Positions 39,230-49,759 of a stretch of DNA of 64,000 nt are shown in pieces (the stretch's first letter is position 1; every line of letters starts with the position of its first letter). The position numbers and the translations under genes are program-made. The notes under the pieces were generated by a model. It had not been told where the DNA came from. It ran no database searches and was given only the letters and a program-made list of their open reading frames with translations. The stretch spans positions 7,893,922-7,957,921 of the forward strand of contig JAQFVV010000042.1 in the NCBI GenBank assembly GCA_028023455.1. Direction: 5' to 3'. The DNA is from Epiperipatus broadwayi (lineage: Eukaryota > Onychophora > Udeonychophora > Euonychophora > Peripatidae).

Positions 39230-39271
39230 AGCTCTGAGGAAAGTACTTGTTATTGTACTGAAACATCAGCT
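39230..39271 (+). ncRNA. Hammerhead motif at Penelope-like 3' end, family C
   Basis: Stem I AGCT (39230-39233) and AGCT (39268-39271) are complementary. Core CTGAGGA (39234-39240) fits C-U-G-A-N-G-A with N = G. Stem II AGTAC/GTACT (39242-39246, 39255-39259) pairs five bases round an eight-base loop, with one bulged A. GAAA (39260-39263), CA, then TC complete it, cleavage expected after C39267. Stem III would be only ACAT, probably a decayed ACGT self-pairing site. It follows the endonuclease frame by about 150 bases, where PLEs carry HHRs. The opposite-arm copy (about 38042-38085, minus) has lost stem II pairing through C/A mismatches. Confidence 0.65.
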
Positions 39272-39330
39272 ATTTAGCTACAATATTTTTATTATATGGA
39301 AACTCCTGGGGAAATAATACTATGAATTCA

Positions 39331-42300
39331 TATTTTATCTGTAAGAATATTGCAATTAATATATATATATTAAGAAGGCTTCAAAAAATGAAACAATTGT
39401 AATCGAAATGATAATGTTTCAGCATCGGTTTTTTATAACCATAATAGATTGTATAGATATGGTTTTAATTTGAATTATAATAATGTAAAAATATTGCAAA
39501 TTGAAAGAAACAATAATAAAGGAAACTAAAGGAAGCCATGTTAATATATAAATATAAGCAAGACTTAATAAACAAACAGGCAACAAATGTAAAAATCACA
39601 GAATTGTGGGGGGGGGAGGTTAGCTTTTGAAAGTGTTAGTTGACAAAGACTATGAAGATAGTCGAAAGTGCTCCTAAGAGAATAAGTTTTTTAAAGTTGT
39701 GCTTTACATATATTCGGATACTGTATTTATTAATATTCAATTACAAGATTACATATATAACTTGGAAGAAATACAGACACCAAATAAGAATATCATTACA
39801 TATATATATATGTTTTAATATATATATATTATCTGTACACATGGCTTTTCTCATGTTAGTAGAATCAAAGAATGTAATATAGTTGATAGTTAATCTATAT
39901 TCATATAATATTTACATGAAATAATAATAAATGAGTTAACAACAGCATGTAAAAATGATTATTGTAAAGGATTTTTATAAGCTATGTTATAAATCATTTT
40001 TACCTGCTATTGATAACTTGTGTCTTATTATTTCACTAGCTGTTCTCACAACTTTGCAAGCATTAGTAAAATAAAAGAATGTAGTATGTTGATAATTAAA
40101 ATATATTTAAAGAATATTTATATGAAATAATAATAATACAAAAATTATCAATAGTAATTTAAAATGTCCCACAATATTGTCTATAAAAATGTATTACAAT
40201 AATCATTTTTACAAATATTATTTAAGTATATTTTTATTATCAATTACATTACATTCTTTTATTATATTAATTTAAAATCAGAATAAGAAATATGTAATAT
40301 ATACATATTAACAAATGAGTTCATTCATTACTGCTAGCACCTTTTTTATATTTTTGACACAAAAATTCATAATAGAATACAAATTTGATGTATCTAAATA
40401 ACATTTTTGATAAATGTAGGAAATATATAATGAATTAATTAGTGTAAAAAATTAAATTTAACTGAAAATTGAATGTAGAACATGGGTTAAGAATATGTCT
40501 CATTGGTCTGTGGTAATGAATTTTTAATTAATATATTATGGTGATTTTATATTTAATGAAATATAAACTTAATGTAAAATTACTATTAATACCCTAAACT
40601 GGGGTCATAAATGTCTCTAGTTTATCAATTTCATACAATTCTTTTGTTTGGTTAAAATTTGTAATACAACATTAAAAAATACAGTTGACTAAATATGGTA
40701 TTGTAAAACAATATTAGTTTCTTTAAGAATGGCCCACAATTTAGATTAATATTCTGAAGTTTTCTCTTGTATCTCAAATTATTGATAAGAATTATTAAAA
40801 TTTGGTTTCATTTTCTAGCTTAATAATTTTTTTTCTGTACAAAATGTTTACTAAAATTTTCAATATAGATAAAGTCTGGATAGTATTAGAATTGTGAAGC
40901 TCCTACTCTGAAGAACATTCATTTATAAATAATAGACTAGCCTTCTCCATATGAGCAGCTTCAGCACAAATAATTTGAGCAATCTGAATAATAATAATAA
41001 TAATAAATACATAAAATAAACAAACAAAAAAAAAGTAATCAAGTAGACTCATTCTTAGTTTGGCTTAATCCAGTAATTAGTTAAGAGCTGTATTAAATAA
41101 AACTTTTTATGTTTGGTACAATTTTAAAAATAACAATCAAAGCATGACAAAAATAGACATATATTAATATCATAAATACTCACACTTTTAAACATGCGGC
41201 AATTATAAATAATAAGTAAATCATCAAATAATTAATGTTTTCTTAATATTTAGAAGTATGGCTTTTATATTATGCCATATTATTAATAATAGTAGAAAAA
41301 TCATAATATCTTTCTGGATATTTAATAAAGTAAATGTATTTATTTAATCATTCTGCAGACATTATTGAATGAAGATAATTTTTAATGAATTTTAATTTCC
41401 CTAAAAGAATAACAAAGTAAAGTTGTTTTTGTTTTTTTTATCTATGACAGATATTTTTAACTTAATTATTATTATTTTTTCTGTTTTATTGTTGTTGTTT
41501 ATAAATTTTTTTGAGACCATTTGCATAACCCAGGTGCCTTGCATCTGACCGTGAATCTTACCACTATATATTTATGCAGTTTTTATTAAATGATTTCCAA
41601 AAATCAATAGGGTATCATCAGCTATGTCATTTTATTTTGTGGAAAATGATATTTTTGTCGCTCATTGTTGCATTTAAAAAGTTAATTTTCATATAAATGT
41701 CAATATTTGAGATTCACTTTAGTTTTCTCTTGGTAATCATAAATTTTTTTTTTTTATTATTTATTACTGAAACTATTCTATATGTTTCCTAAAAATCCCA
41801 CAATGGTATCAATTAGTTTACGCAGTGATTTCAAATATTTATCTTTTGATAGAAAATGAACTTGTGATAATCACTCAAAATATTTTTATGCAAAGTTTTT
41901 GAAAAAGATAATCATTGAAATGTATACTTTTAAAGAATTGTACAATTGATTACCGTTTTTTTTCACAACTGAACAGTAATAATATTTGTGCAACTTTTTT
42001 AAAATAAACTGCAAAGCCTCTATAGTGTGGCTTATAACAGCTGGTGGGCCCTGTCAAATGCACATCTAATTATATAAGTAGAATGCTTTGTTTTTTAAAA
42101 ATTAATTAGTAACATGAAATAAAGATAAAAGTTTGTATTTATTTTCAAATATTTTGTAGGTAATAATTTTTTTGAAACTTCTTTTTTTATATGTGAATTG
42201 TACATATGTAAACAAAGATTCATTATCTGACAGTATCCTCGAACTACATGTGAATTCATTTGTTCATAAAATAAGTCAATGTATTGTCTCCATTTATTCA

Positions 42301-43006
42301 CTTTTGAAACATATCTTTCTATGGACTTGATTTTATATATTATGTGGGATTTAATAAAACTATACTAATTACTTCAGAAAAATTTTAAGTTAAATTCTTC
42401 ACCAACTATTTGGCTTTCCTGATTTGGCTGTTAAGTGAGATATTATAGGAGGCTCACAAATCATCAGTATTTTGTTGCAAGAACACTCAAAATATTTAAC
42501 AATTTTGATCATTGTTTAAATTTCTTATGGAGTTTTTGAAACTAAGACAAGCCATTATTTATGTTATCTGAATAACCTTTTTTTTTTAATGTCTCAGAAG
42601 TAAAGAATTTTTTTTTTTTTTTTTTACAAATGAGGCACATTGGTAGTTAGTTGTATTTTAGTTATTGCAAACAATATATTTTAAACATCCTACACAATAT
42701 TGCTGAATTTCTTCTTTGACTTGTGTGAGCTTGCCATTATTTTTTTCTAATAAAATACATTAAAGTGTAGCTTATTACTAAATTGTTTAATGAATATATA
42801 ATGTAAATTAAATTTTAACCTTATTTTAATGTGCAAATATGTAGTGTCCACAATTACTGAAAGATTTGCTTATTATAATGGATCTGTGTGAAATTGATGT
42901 ATTTCAGCATGTACATTTTCAATAATAAGGAAACATAAATGAAACAAATTATATATTTTTTTATTTGAAATGAAAATAAAGTTCAATAAGACTAAAACAA
43001 AACTAT
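39331..43006. other. AT-rich stretch, no recognised feature
   Basis: No supportable gene. A G run lies near 39608-39616 and an AAT microsatellite near 40987-41006. Frames at 39640-39882 and 42301-42095 look random. Confidence 0.6.
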
Positions 43007-43121
43007 TGTTAAAACAGGCAAAACTCATTATATGTATTGCCACACAGAACAAGCTAGAGTAATCAATGGATGCCAGAAGGCTTGTGCATAAAATCCCTAT
43101 CTAGTGCCTACTCATCCCATA

Positions 43122-43163
43122 TCCCCAGACTAGTTTCTGGCTTGTGGCCTTCATCAGTGAGGA
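43122..43163 (-). ncRNA. Hammerhead ribozyme, family B, intact core
   Basis: On the minus strand: stem I TCCTCA, core CTGATGA, stem II GGC/GCC with a CACAA loop, GAAA, CTAG palindrome, GTC, then TGGGGA. Stem I pairs all six bases (one G-U). Every core nucleotide of the HHR consensus is present, with the favoured GUC triplet. Only the A/A next to the core in stem II is non-canonical. Stem III is a bare CTAG, suited to pairing with a second molecule or the other arm. Confidence 0.8.
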
Positions 43164-43211
43164 GCCTTGGATCTGAGAGCACTGCACCTAGTCTGCTCTC
43201 AGATCCAAGGC

Positions 43212-43253
43212 TCCTCACTGACGAAGGCCACAAGCCAGAAACTAGTCTAGGGA
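43212..43253 (+). ncRNA. Hammerhead ribozyme, family B, N7 variant
   Basis: Plus-strand partner of the left-arm motif: TCCTCA, core CTGACGA (N7 is C, which the consensus allows), stem II GGC/GCC, GAAA, CTAG, GTC, then TAGGGA. Stem I has one C/A mismatch at its second pair. Core otherwise intact. Confidence 0.78.
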
Positions 43254-43696
43254 TATGGGATGAGTAGGCACTAGGTGGGGATTTTATGCACAAGCCTTCT
43301 GGTATCCATTGATTATTCTAGCTTGCTATGTGTGGCAATACATATAGTGAGTTTTGCCTGTTTTAACAACAGTTATACACAATCATAAGAGGTGGTGGTC
43401 ATGTGATGTTTATTGGCTTAAAACAAAACTTCTGATTTTTGGCTAATATGAGAAATGACAAGTTTATATTACACATGTACAGCAAAGTTATCAAATAGTT
43501 GTCAGTTTGGGTTGAAAATTTGCTGCAATTTATTTATAACAGTACAATATATAATATTTAAGTACAAGTGTATTGTCTATACTGAACTTGATGCATTTAG
43601 AAGGGATTTGAACTCAGACTTTCAAGCTCCCTACAGCTATCCACTCATCTTATACAACTGCTACACATAACCACATACATACATATGAAAAAAACA

Positions 43697-43752
43697 AATG
43701 ATCTCCAATTTACATATTTCATGCTGAACCAGCACTCATCCAAATCATCTCC
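43697..43752 (-). ncRNA. Family A hammerhead relic, left arm
   Basis: Stem II GTGCT/AGCAT with loop GGTTC and the GAAA after it are intact on the minus strand, but six bases including CTG of the core and part of stem I are deleted. Inactive. Confidence 0.6.
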
Positions 43753-43930
43753 CATATATATATAATCAGTGTTCAGTTTATATTATGATAGTAAATTTTC
43801 AAACTTTAATGGACAGTATGGATGACTGAAGAGTTGGAGGGTGGAGAAGATTGAAATCTGTCCATTAAAGCTTGAAAAGTTGCTATCTAAATATAAAGTG
43901 AGTACTGCTTGTATGTATGTATGGGAGATG

Positions 43931-43989
43931 ATGATCTGAATCAAGTGATGAATGATTGTTCAGCATGAAATACAAATATTGCAGATCAT
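43931..43989 (+). ncRNA. Family A hammerhead relic, right arm
   Basis: Stem I pairs strongly in two blocks (ATGATCTG with CAGATCAT, CAA with TTG, AAT bulge between). Compared with the 11.6 kb copy (ATAATC/GATTAT), the A-T pair at the third position has become G-C: a compensatory change. The core begins GTGATGA instead of CTGATGA and stem II has an A/G mismatch, so it should be inactive. Confidence 0.65.
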
Positions 43990-44087
43990 TTAACTTTTTC
44001 ACGTGTATGTGGCCGTGTGTATCAGTTGTATAAGATGGAGTGGATAGTTGTATGGAGCTTGAAAGGCTTGGGTTCAAATCCTTTCTA

Positions 44088-45864
44088 ATTACAATGGTAA
44101 TATAAGAATGATGAACAATCATATATGAGAAATATTGCTCTGCATTTCCATTATACTGATTATTGTTTTGAATATCTTTATTATCCCACATTGTTTTTCA
44201 GGATCTAATGCCTTTAATATCCTACAAGGGGCAATATCACTCTATTGGGAATCATTAATATATATTATATATATTAGTAAAAAATTTTGAAGGAAAAAAA
44301 ATTAGTAAATTAATGCTTCACATAACACAGTACAGGACAAATGTTTTTCAATTAGCTCTTATAAAAAATTAATGAAACAGAAGAAATTACTATCAGATTT
44401 TTTCAATTGCCAGGTGATAATTTTTCACAACTTATTTATTATCTATAAATAACTGGACATGGTTCAACTCAGTTGGTTATGAACTGGTTACCTAAATCAA
44501 AAATTCTACATCTAATTAAAATATGAAAAAATTACAAGTTTTACTTTGCTTGGATTTGAATCTAGGTCTTGAATATGTCAGGACACATTTGCTACCATCT
44601 CACTTTCAAATGTTTTACATAATTATATATAAATAAATTGTTCTATTACTTAAGTTGAACGAAGTAAGTGGGGGGGGGTTAATTTTTAAAAATGAAAAAT
44701 TTAAATTTGTTAATAAAATAGGTGTAGCATAATGTTTTTAAAACTTCAATTAATAATAATTTAAGTTTGGTATAAATTGCCGATTTGAAATAATAAATCT
44801 ATTCAAATGTCAATATTAAAATCATAATTTTTGTTTTTCAATCATCCAGATTGTTTAAATATCCATTTCCCAAGAAATGATATGTGGCCATATGAATTAA
44901 CTTTGAACCAGCTTTCTGAAAAAGATTCTAAGCTTTCGTTAATCCAAAAAAATTTTCCAAGACGACTAGCCTGAATTTGAACCAGGTCATATATATTGCA
45001 AATAATAGATTAAAGACTATGCAATGACGTCTCAGTAAAACAAAATTAAAAATAATAATTTAAATATTACATTTTCATTCAGTATGAATTGTTAATTCAA
45101 ATTGCTTTTAAATATACTAATAAAATAAAATAAAAAACTATTTATAAGCATGTGTTAAGTAAAACTTATGTATAAAAAATGAAATGTAGAACGTCTTCAT
45201 TACTCATCCAGAGATGTACAAAGAATGTGGTTCTTATTTATCTGCTGCCTGCCTTATTAGATAAATAAGTTTCCTGACAGCAAAAGAGAAATCTTCTTAA
45301 AAAATATTTAAGTCTGAAGGAGAAATCAATACATTATTGGGATTTGAATTTAAAATATTGCATTTTTTATATGCATGCATTGGACGCTAATTTTCAAAAT
45401 CAAATCTTAATTTGAAAAAAATATACAAGAGGACGTAAAGAAATAATATTTGTTTTAGTTCTCATGCTTTTTCTTTTTTAAAAAGACCCCCCCCCCCATA
45501 TTTTATTGCTAGAAAATAAATTTTAGTTAATAATGTTTTCTCTAAAAGCATTCTAATGCCACAATTTAATAGTATTTTGACGCTGTTTGTAGAAATGGGT
45601 TCCATATGCTGTAATACTAATGGCAATGACTAGTTAAATAAGCTAATTTGATCAAAAGTGGGTTATTAATGAAATATAAAATGTTTAATTATATCGTTGG
45701 TATTCAAACTACTAAGACTAAAACTAAATATTTAAAAATCTGTATACTACTGATTAGAAGTATAGAAAATAAATCATAACTATGTTAAAATGTAATATTC
45801 ACTATTTAAATGAACACTTATCTAATTCTAAGACAGTATGTACCTTGCTTCGACTGTATGCTTC
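44088..45864. repeat. AT-rich stretch with decayed tRNA-type SINE pieces
   Basis: At 44545-44615 the minus strand has GATGGTAGCAAATG and AGATTCAAATCC, resembling A and B boxes. A similar minus-strand piece lies at about 44965-45035 (CTGGTTCAAATTCAGG). Both look like eroded tRNA-derived SINEs. G and C runs occur near 44670 and 45487. No gene seen. Confidence 0.45.
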
Positions 45865-45980
45865 ATATATATATATATATACAAGTAGAGAGATTTGAAC
45901 TCGGGATTTTTCAGTTTTTATCCTCGATTCCATCTTAAGAAAAAGATATATATGACCACACACATGCAAAAAAGATACAT

Positions 45981-46032
45981 TCTGCCTAATATACATATTA
46001 CATGCAGAATCAGCACTCATCAGTTGAGCCAG
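45981..46032 (-). ncRNA. Family A hammerhead relic, left arm of copy 2
   Basis: CTGATGA and stem II GTGC/GCAT are intact on the minus strand, but GAAA has become GTAA. Stem I is only partly complementary. Probably inactive. Confidence 0.6.
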
Positions 46033-46190
46033 ATTATAATCTCCCACACATATATACAATCAGTGCCCAGTTTATATTAAGATAGTTGGAAAGATGAGAA
46101 GATTGGAGCCTGTCCATTAAAGTTTAAGAAATTGCTATCTTAATGTAAACTGAGCATTGATTATATATGTGCATGGGAGATTATGATCTG

Positions 46191-46241
46191 GCCCAACTGA
46201 TGAGTGCTGGTTCTGCAGGAAATATGTGGGGCCCATGTATC
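46191..46241 (+). ncRNA. Family A hammerhead-like motif, right arm of copy 2
   Basis: CTGATGA (46197-46203) and GAAA (46219-46222) are intact. Stem II is reduced to TGC/GCA. After GAAA, ATATGTGG pairs with CCATGTAT in an eight-base stem III ending in ATC, longer than in other copies. Stem I has only two pairs on this reading. The core is complete but activity is doubtful. Confidence 0.5.
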
Positions 46242-46333
46242 TTTTTGTATGAATGTGGTCATGTGTATTGGTTGCTTGAAATGGAGTGGAAGATGAATAG
46301 ACCAAAAAATCTTGAGTTCATACTTATATATAT

Positions 46334-48540
46334 GAACACATTATAATCTTTGTTTATTATTGTCCTATGTGGTTTAGTAGAGTGATGGATTCAAGAACTA
46401 AAGGATGTTAAATCGTAGCTCAATCTATTATGTCCGAGTTTGATCTTGCATGACTTTTTGAATAAATAAACATTCATTTTTTTTACTATATTGATTTAAT
46501 TAATGATGATTGAATTAATTTCATTAATTTTTTATATGTTAGTAATGGTGGGGTTTTAATTAGATGAAATTAAAAGACTATGTATGGTTTAATAAATGAA
46601 AATATAAACCACTGCAGAAGTGGTGACCAATAACTAAAAAAATATAATTGAATCAAATTCATGCATAAGTTTAAAATTGTTATTAGTATTTTTAAGGAAT
46701 CATTATAAAATTACAATAAGTTATGGTAAAAATAAGTATGGGTCCAGTGCCTTTCGAAGTTTGATACCTACTCCAGCAATAATGAAGATTCTATATTATA
46801 ACTATACTTTTAATTTAATATCAATTCATTGACCCTTATTTGACTATCTCAGATTAATCTGGGATCATTATTCTAGCTATGAATAGCTAGATAACCAATT
46901 ATTGATGACTAATAATTGACTAGATGACTGTATGTTGGCTGTCCATCTAAGCATATTTGTGATCTGAAAAAAATTTAAAATTTATTCAGTCTGATTTTAA
47001 ACTCAGGTAATGGGCATGTAGGACTATACATTAATCATTATGCTCCAAGACTTTTCTATTAAGATGTAATATTTGTAGCCTAGTAAACATGTTTTAAAGA
47101 AAGAAATCAATTATAGTAGTGATTGAACAAAACATTTTATTAAATTTATATTTTTATAATTATATAAATAAAAATAATAGTGAACTATGGGTTCAGTATA
47201 TCTAGCTGTCAAATACTTTTCATTAGTATAAAGGATTACATTACAATTATATTTTGTTTATTCTTAAAATACTCATGTTTATCTGAACTAAGAATAGCTG
47301 AATACTCATTTATTAACCAGTTCTGAATATCTATTGATTATAGGCTGACTTCTTGAAAAAATCTTAAGCCTGCTTGAAAAATTCTTAGCTATTTGAAAAA
47401 AATTTAAGTTCACCCAAATTAGGACATATTATAGGATCCTTCTATACAATTTACCATTAGAGTCTTCCAATTATGCAAATGCATTTTTGTACAGTGTTCT
47501 TAATAAAGACAATAAATTATTTGCTGATTTTAAAATTTGTTGAATGTATATTTACTGTTAAATATATGTTTATAATAAGTATTATGTATTTCTCTCAATG
47601 CTTTCAACAGATGTTTATATAAGGATTTACCATAGTGGTCATCATCAATTTGTCCCAATTAATTTACTATAATGATCTTTTAAAAAAATTTTGAATTTTT
47701 TTTTAAAATATATATCATATTTTAAACAATATAGGCCATTTTATAGGACAGATAACATCATAGAATAGTGATTTCATGAAAACATCATTGGAGGAGGATA
47801 AATGGCAATACTCTTATTTAAAAAATAGTTTATTATGCAGTTTATTTATATATATACACACACTTTTACATGGACATTGAATTTAATTGATTGCCCAAAA
47901 TGCCTTATAAATCAAAAATTACCATAAAAAAAACATTTATGACTTTCTATAGGAAAAAAATTTAATTTGTTACTTTAAATTTGAAATCTAATCCAATTTT
48001 AAAAAAGAAAGCCTAAATTGGGGGGGGGGGAGGGGTAAATATTAATTAATGAAAAAACATTTTACTAAGCATATTAATAAAAAGTGGGAATCTGTGAGAA
48101 ATTTATTACATAAATAATTTCAGTAGCCATAATTTTTTTAATATATATTGTACCAATATTGATATTGGCACATGATAATTTATCTAAAAAAAAAAAATTA
48201 TTAAAATAATCTTTCATAAAAGAAAATGTATCTAAAAGTTTAATAGTTTTCTATCATTAGTTTTTGAAATAAAAGTTAGAAAATAATTGATTAAATGAGG
48301 GGAGGAGAAGTTTTGGTTAGAAAAGATAAACTAAAAGTTTTATAAAAGGAAGTAGAGTTTATTATTATTAGTCGAAATAATTTAAAGTTTAAAAAATACA
48401 AATCTCTTTTTATTCGAATTAAAGAAAAAGTAATCTTAAGTTATATATGTGCAATTGTAAATAAAAATAAATGTATGCGTATTAAATAAATATTATGAAA
48501 TAAAAGATTATCATTAAAAAACACAGCAATGGCTATTAAT
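46334..48540. repeat. AT-rich stretch with two diverged direct repeats
   Basis: Segments at about 46740-47060 and 47160-47480 share order and pieces (GAATAGCT, TTGAAAAAAATTTAA-like, then ATTA-GAGTCTTCC or its variant). They look like two old copies of one SINE-like repeat. A G run followed by AGGGG is at 48019-48034. No gene seen. Confidence 0.4.
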
Positions 48541-49511
48541 TAAAATTATATAAAACAACACGTATGCATGGCTATTACCAATTAAACAATCTTCCAAAAC
48601 ACGTTGTCAAAGGATTATCAATGGAATTTCGACAACAGATATTGCCGGAGGATATTACAAAGAAAAACACTTTGCAGGTATAAATAGTAAAATTTTATCT
48701 GATAATCAGTTCAGTTCGGAAATTAATTGAGTCAGTTAAGTCAAGAGAGGACAGTCAGTTGAGTTAATTGTATCCAGAAACAAAATGCAGTGCTGAGCAA
48801 CTTTTGGGAACACATCTCTTTCTCCAGCCTTAGTCAAATAAGATCAGCAATATCCGCCTGTGAAATAATGTCAGCGTAACATCTTAGAAAATCTCTGTCA
48901 GTATCTAATTGTCTTCAATAGTAATAATCGTGAATAATAAGGACTCATCAAGGAAACGTCCCAGCCGGCTGGAAATATTCTCACCTAAAGCAGTAACCAA
49001 ATAAAACGAAGTTCAACGTCTACATTCAAAATCCTAGGTAATAATATTCCATATTCTTATTTCTATAATAGCCATTGCATCGCATTAATTAGTAAAGCCT
49101 CCAGAGACAAGTAATTTGAACTCTATAAGCATGCATAAAATGAACTATTGATGTGCGTGTTTGTGAATGCTATATGAATTTATAAACGTCAAACATTATT
49201 TATGCTTTTCATAAGATATATATTATAGTGTGTTAATTTAAAATGTGCATGTGTTATATTAGTTAAAAAATTATAAAGATGTTTAAATTTAGTAAATTAA
49301 TGTTAGTTAATAAATTGTCTTAAAACTTAAACTCTGTTTGTCGGTCAATTCTTTTTATCAATTCTTTTACAAATCTTTATCAATTCTTTTCACCACTAAT
49401 TATTTATAATCTATTAGTGATTACAAACAACTGAGCTAGTCGTGGATATTTAGGCGTTGAGTTAGTGGCCATTGCTCAAAGCGCATTATTTATTCATTCT
49501 TGGATAATTAA
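48541..49511 (+). promoter_or_regulatory. Promoter-like island, possible LTR
   Basis: GC content rises locally. TATAAATA at 48679 is followed 27-32 bases later by TCAGTT (48706 and 48711), the arthropod-type TATA plus initiator spacing. More CAGTTAAG/CAGTTGAG repeats follow. A perfect 12-base palindrome CCAGCCGGCTGG starts at 48961. TGGCGCCCGTG at 49512 resembles a lysine-tRNA-type primer binding site, so 48.55-49.51 kb could be an LTR; alternatively it is a host promoter and 5' exon. I could not find matching LTR ends. Confidence 0.4.
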
Positions 49512-49525
49512 CTGGCGCCCGTGTT
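49512..49525 (+). other. Candidate primer binding site
   Basis: TGGCGCCCGTGTTT begins with the TGGCGCCC seen in many LTR retroelements primed by tRNA-Lys. Downstream to 49760 the sequence is open on both strands (49465-49722, 49550-49759 plus; 49734-49525 minus), but no gag-like domain is recognisable. Confidence 0.3.
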
Positions 49526-49759
49526 TATGCACAAACAAAAAAAAGTGCTTTGAACGTGGTGTTGAACTCAACAGCCGAGAAGAAGCTATGTCCTGGAAAT
49601 GTAATGCTAGTTATGTATTTTATAGCTATCGTTTGGGCATACATACTCTCCGAGTATGTTCTTCTCTGCCTAAGAGGCCGATGTTTCGAACGAACCACAT
49701 ATTTGAATCCGGTACAATATAAACATTGTGTCATTAAGGTATATATTACATCTTTGTAG

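Larger units (their letters stand above)
37984..39330. mobile_element. Second palindrome of two Penelope-like fragments
   Basis: Left arm 37984-38572 (minus sense) and right arm 38577-39330 (plus sense) are inverted copies. They join at GATATCTTAGTGAAAA / TTTTCACTAAGATATC with only TGCT between, so the centre itself is a near-perfect hairpin. The right arm is longer because the left has lost the GIY-YIG centre. Outer ends both read TGAATTCATAGTATTATTTC outward. The PLE type differs from that at 26.7 kb. Confidence 0.85.
43007..43367. mobile_element. Near-perfect palindrome with two opposed hammerheads
   Basis: Arms 43007-43180 and 43195-43367 are inverted copies with only scattered differences; the centre is 14 unpaired bases. 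Ends read TGTTAAAACAGGCAAAACTC inward. Each arm carries a family B HHR, on the minus strand at left and the plus strand at right. The two open frames at 43070-43267 (plus) and 43293-43108 (minus) encode nearly the same peptide because of the symmetry and are not genes. Right flank sequence (ACAGTTATACACAATCATAA...GGTGGTCATGTGATG) recurs at 8.6 and 11.2 kb. Confidence 0.9.
43598..44087. mobile_element. Family A foldback element, full length
   Basis: Inverted arms of about 215-230 bases (43598-43815 and 43859-44087) surround a 43-base centre bounded by TTTAATGGACA and TGTCCATTAAA. The outer ends on the right strand (TGGAGTGGATAGTTGTATGG, then GGGTTCAAATCC) look like tRNA A and B boxes, so pol III promotion is possible. 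HHR relics lie in both arms. The minus-strand frame 44191-43883 is a shadow. Relatives at 11.48, 45.87 and 54.27 kb. Confidence 0.8.
45865..46333. mobile_element. Family A foldback element, second copy
   Basis: Left arm about 45865-46086, right arm about 46134-46333, with TTGAACTCG at left and GAGTTCA at right as outer ends. The centre includes CCTGTCCATTAAAGTTT. HHR relics lie in both arms. Open frames at 46059-45802 and 45895-46080 are not genes. Confidence 0.75.

Noticed and set aside
43070-43293. Two overlapping open frames on opposite strands encoding nearly the same peptide
   Set aside because: The identity follows from the palindrome; the sequence is the hammerhead-bearing repeat.
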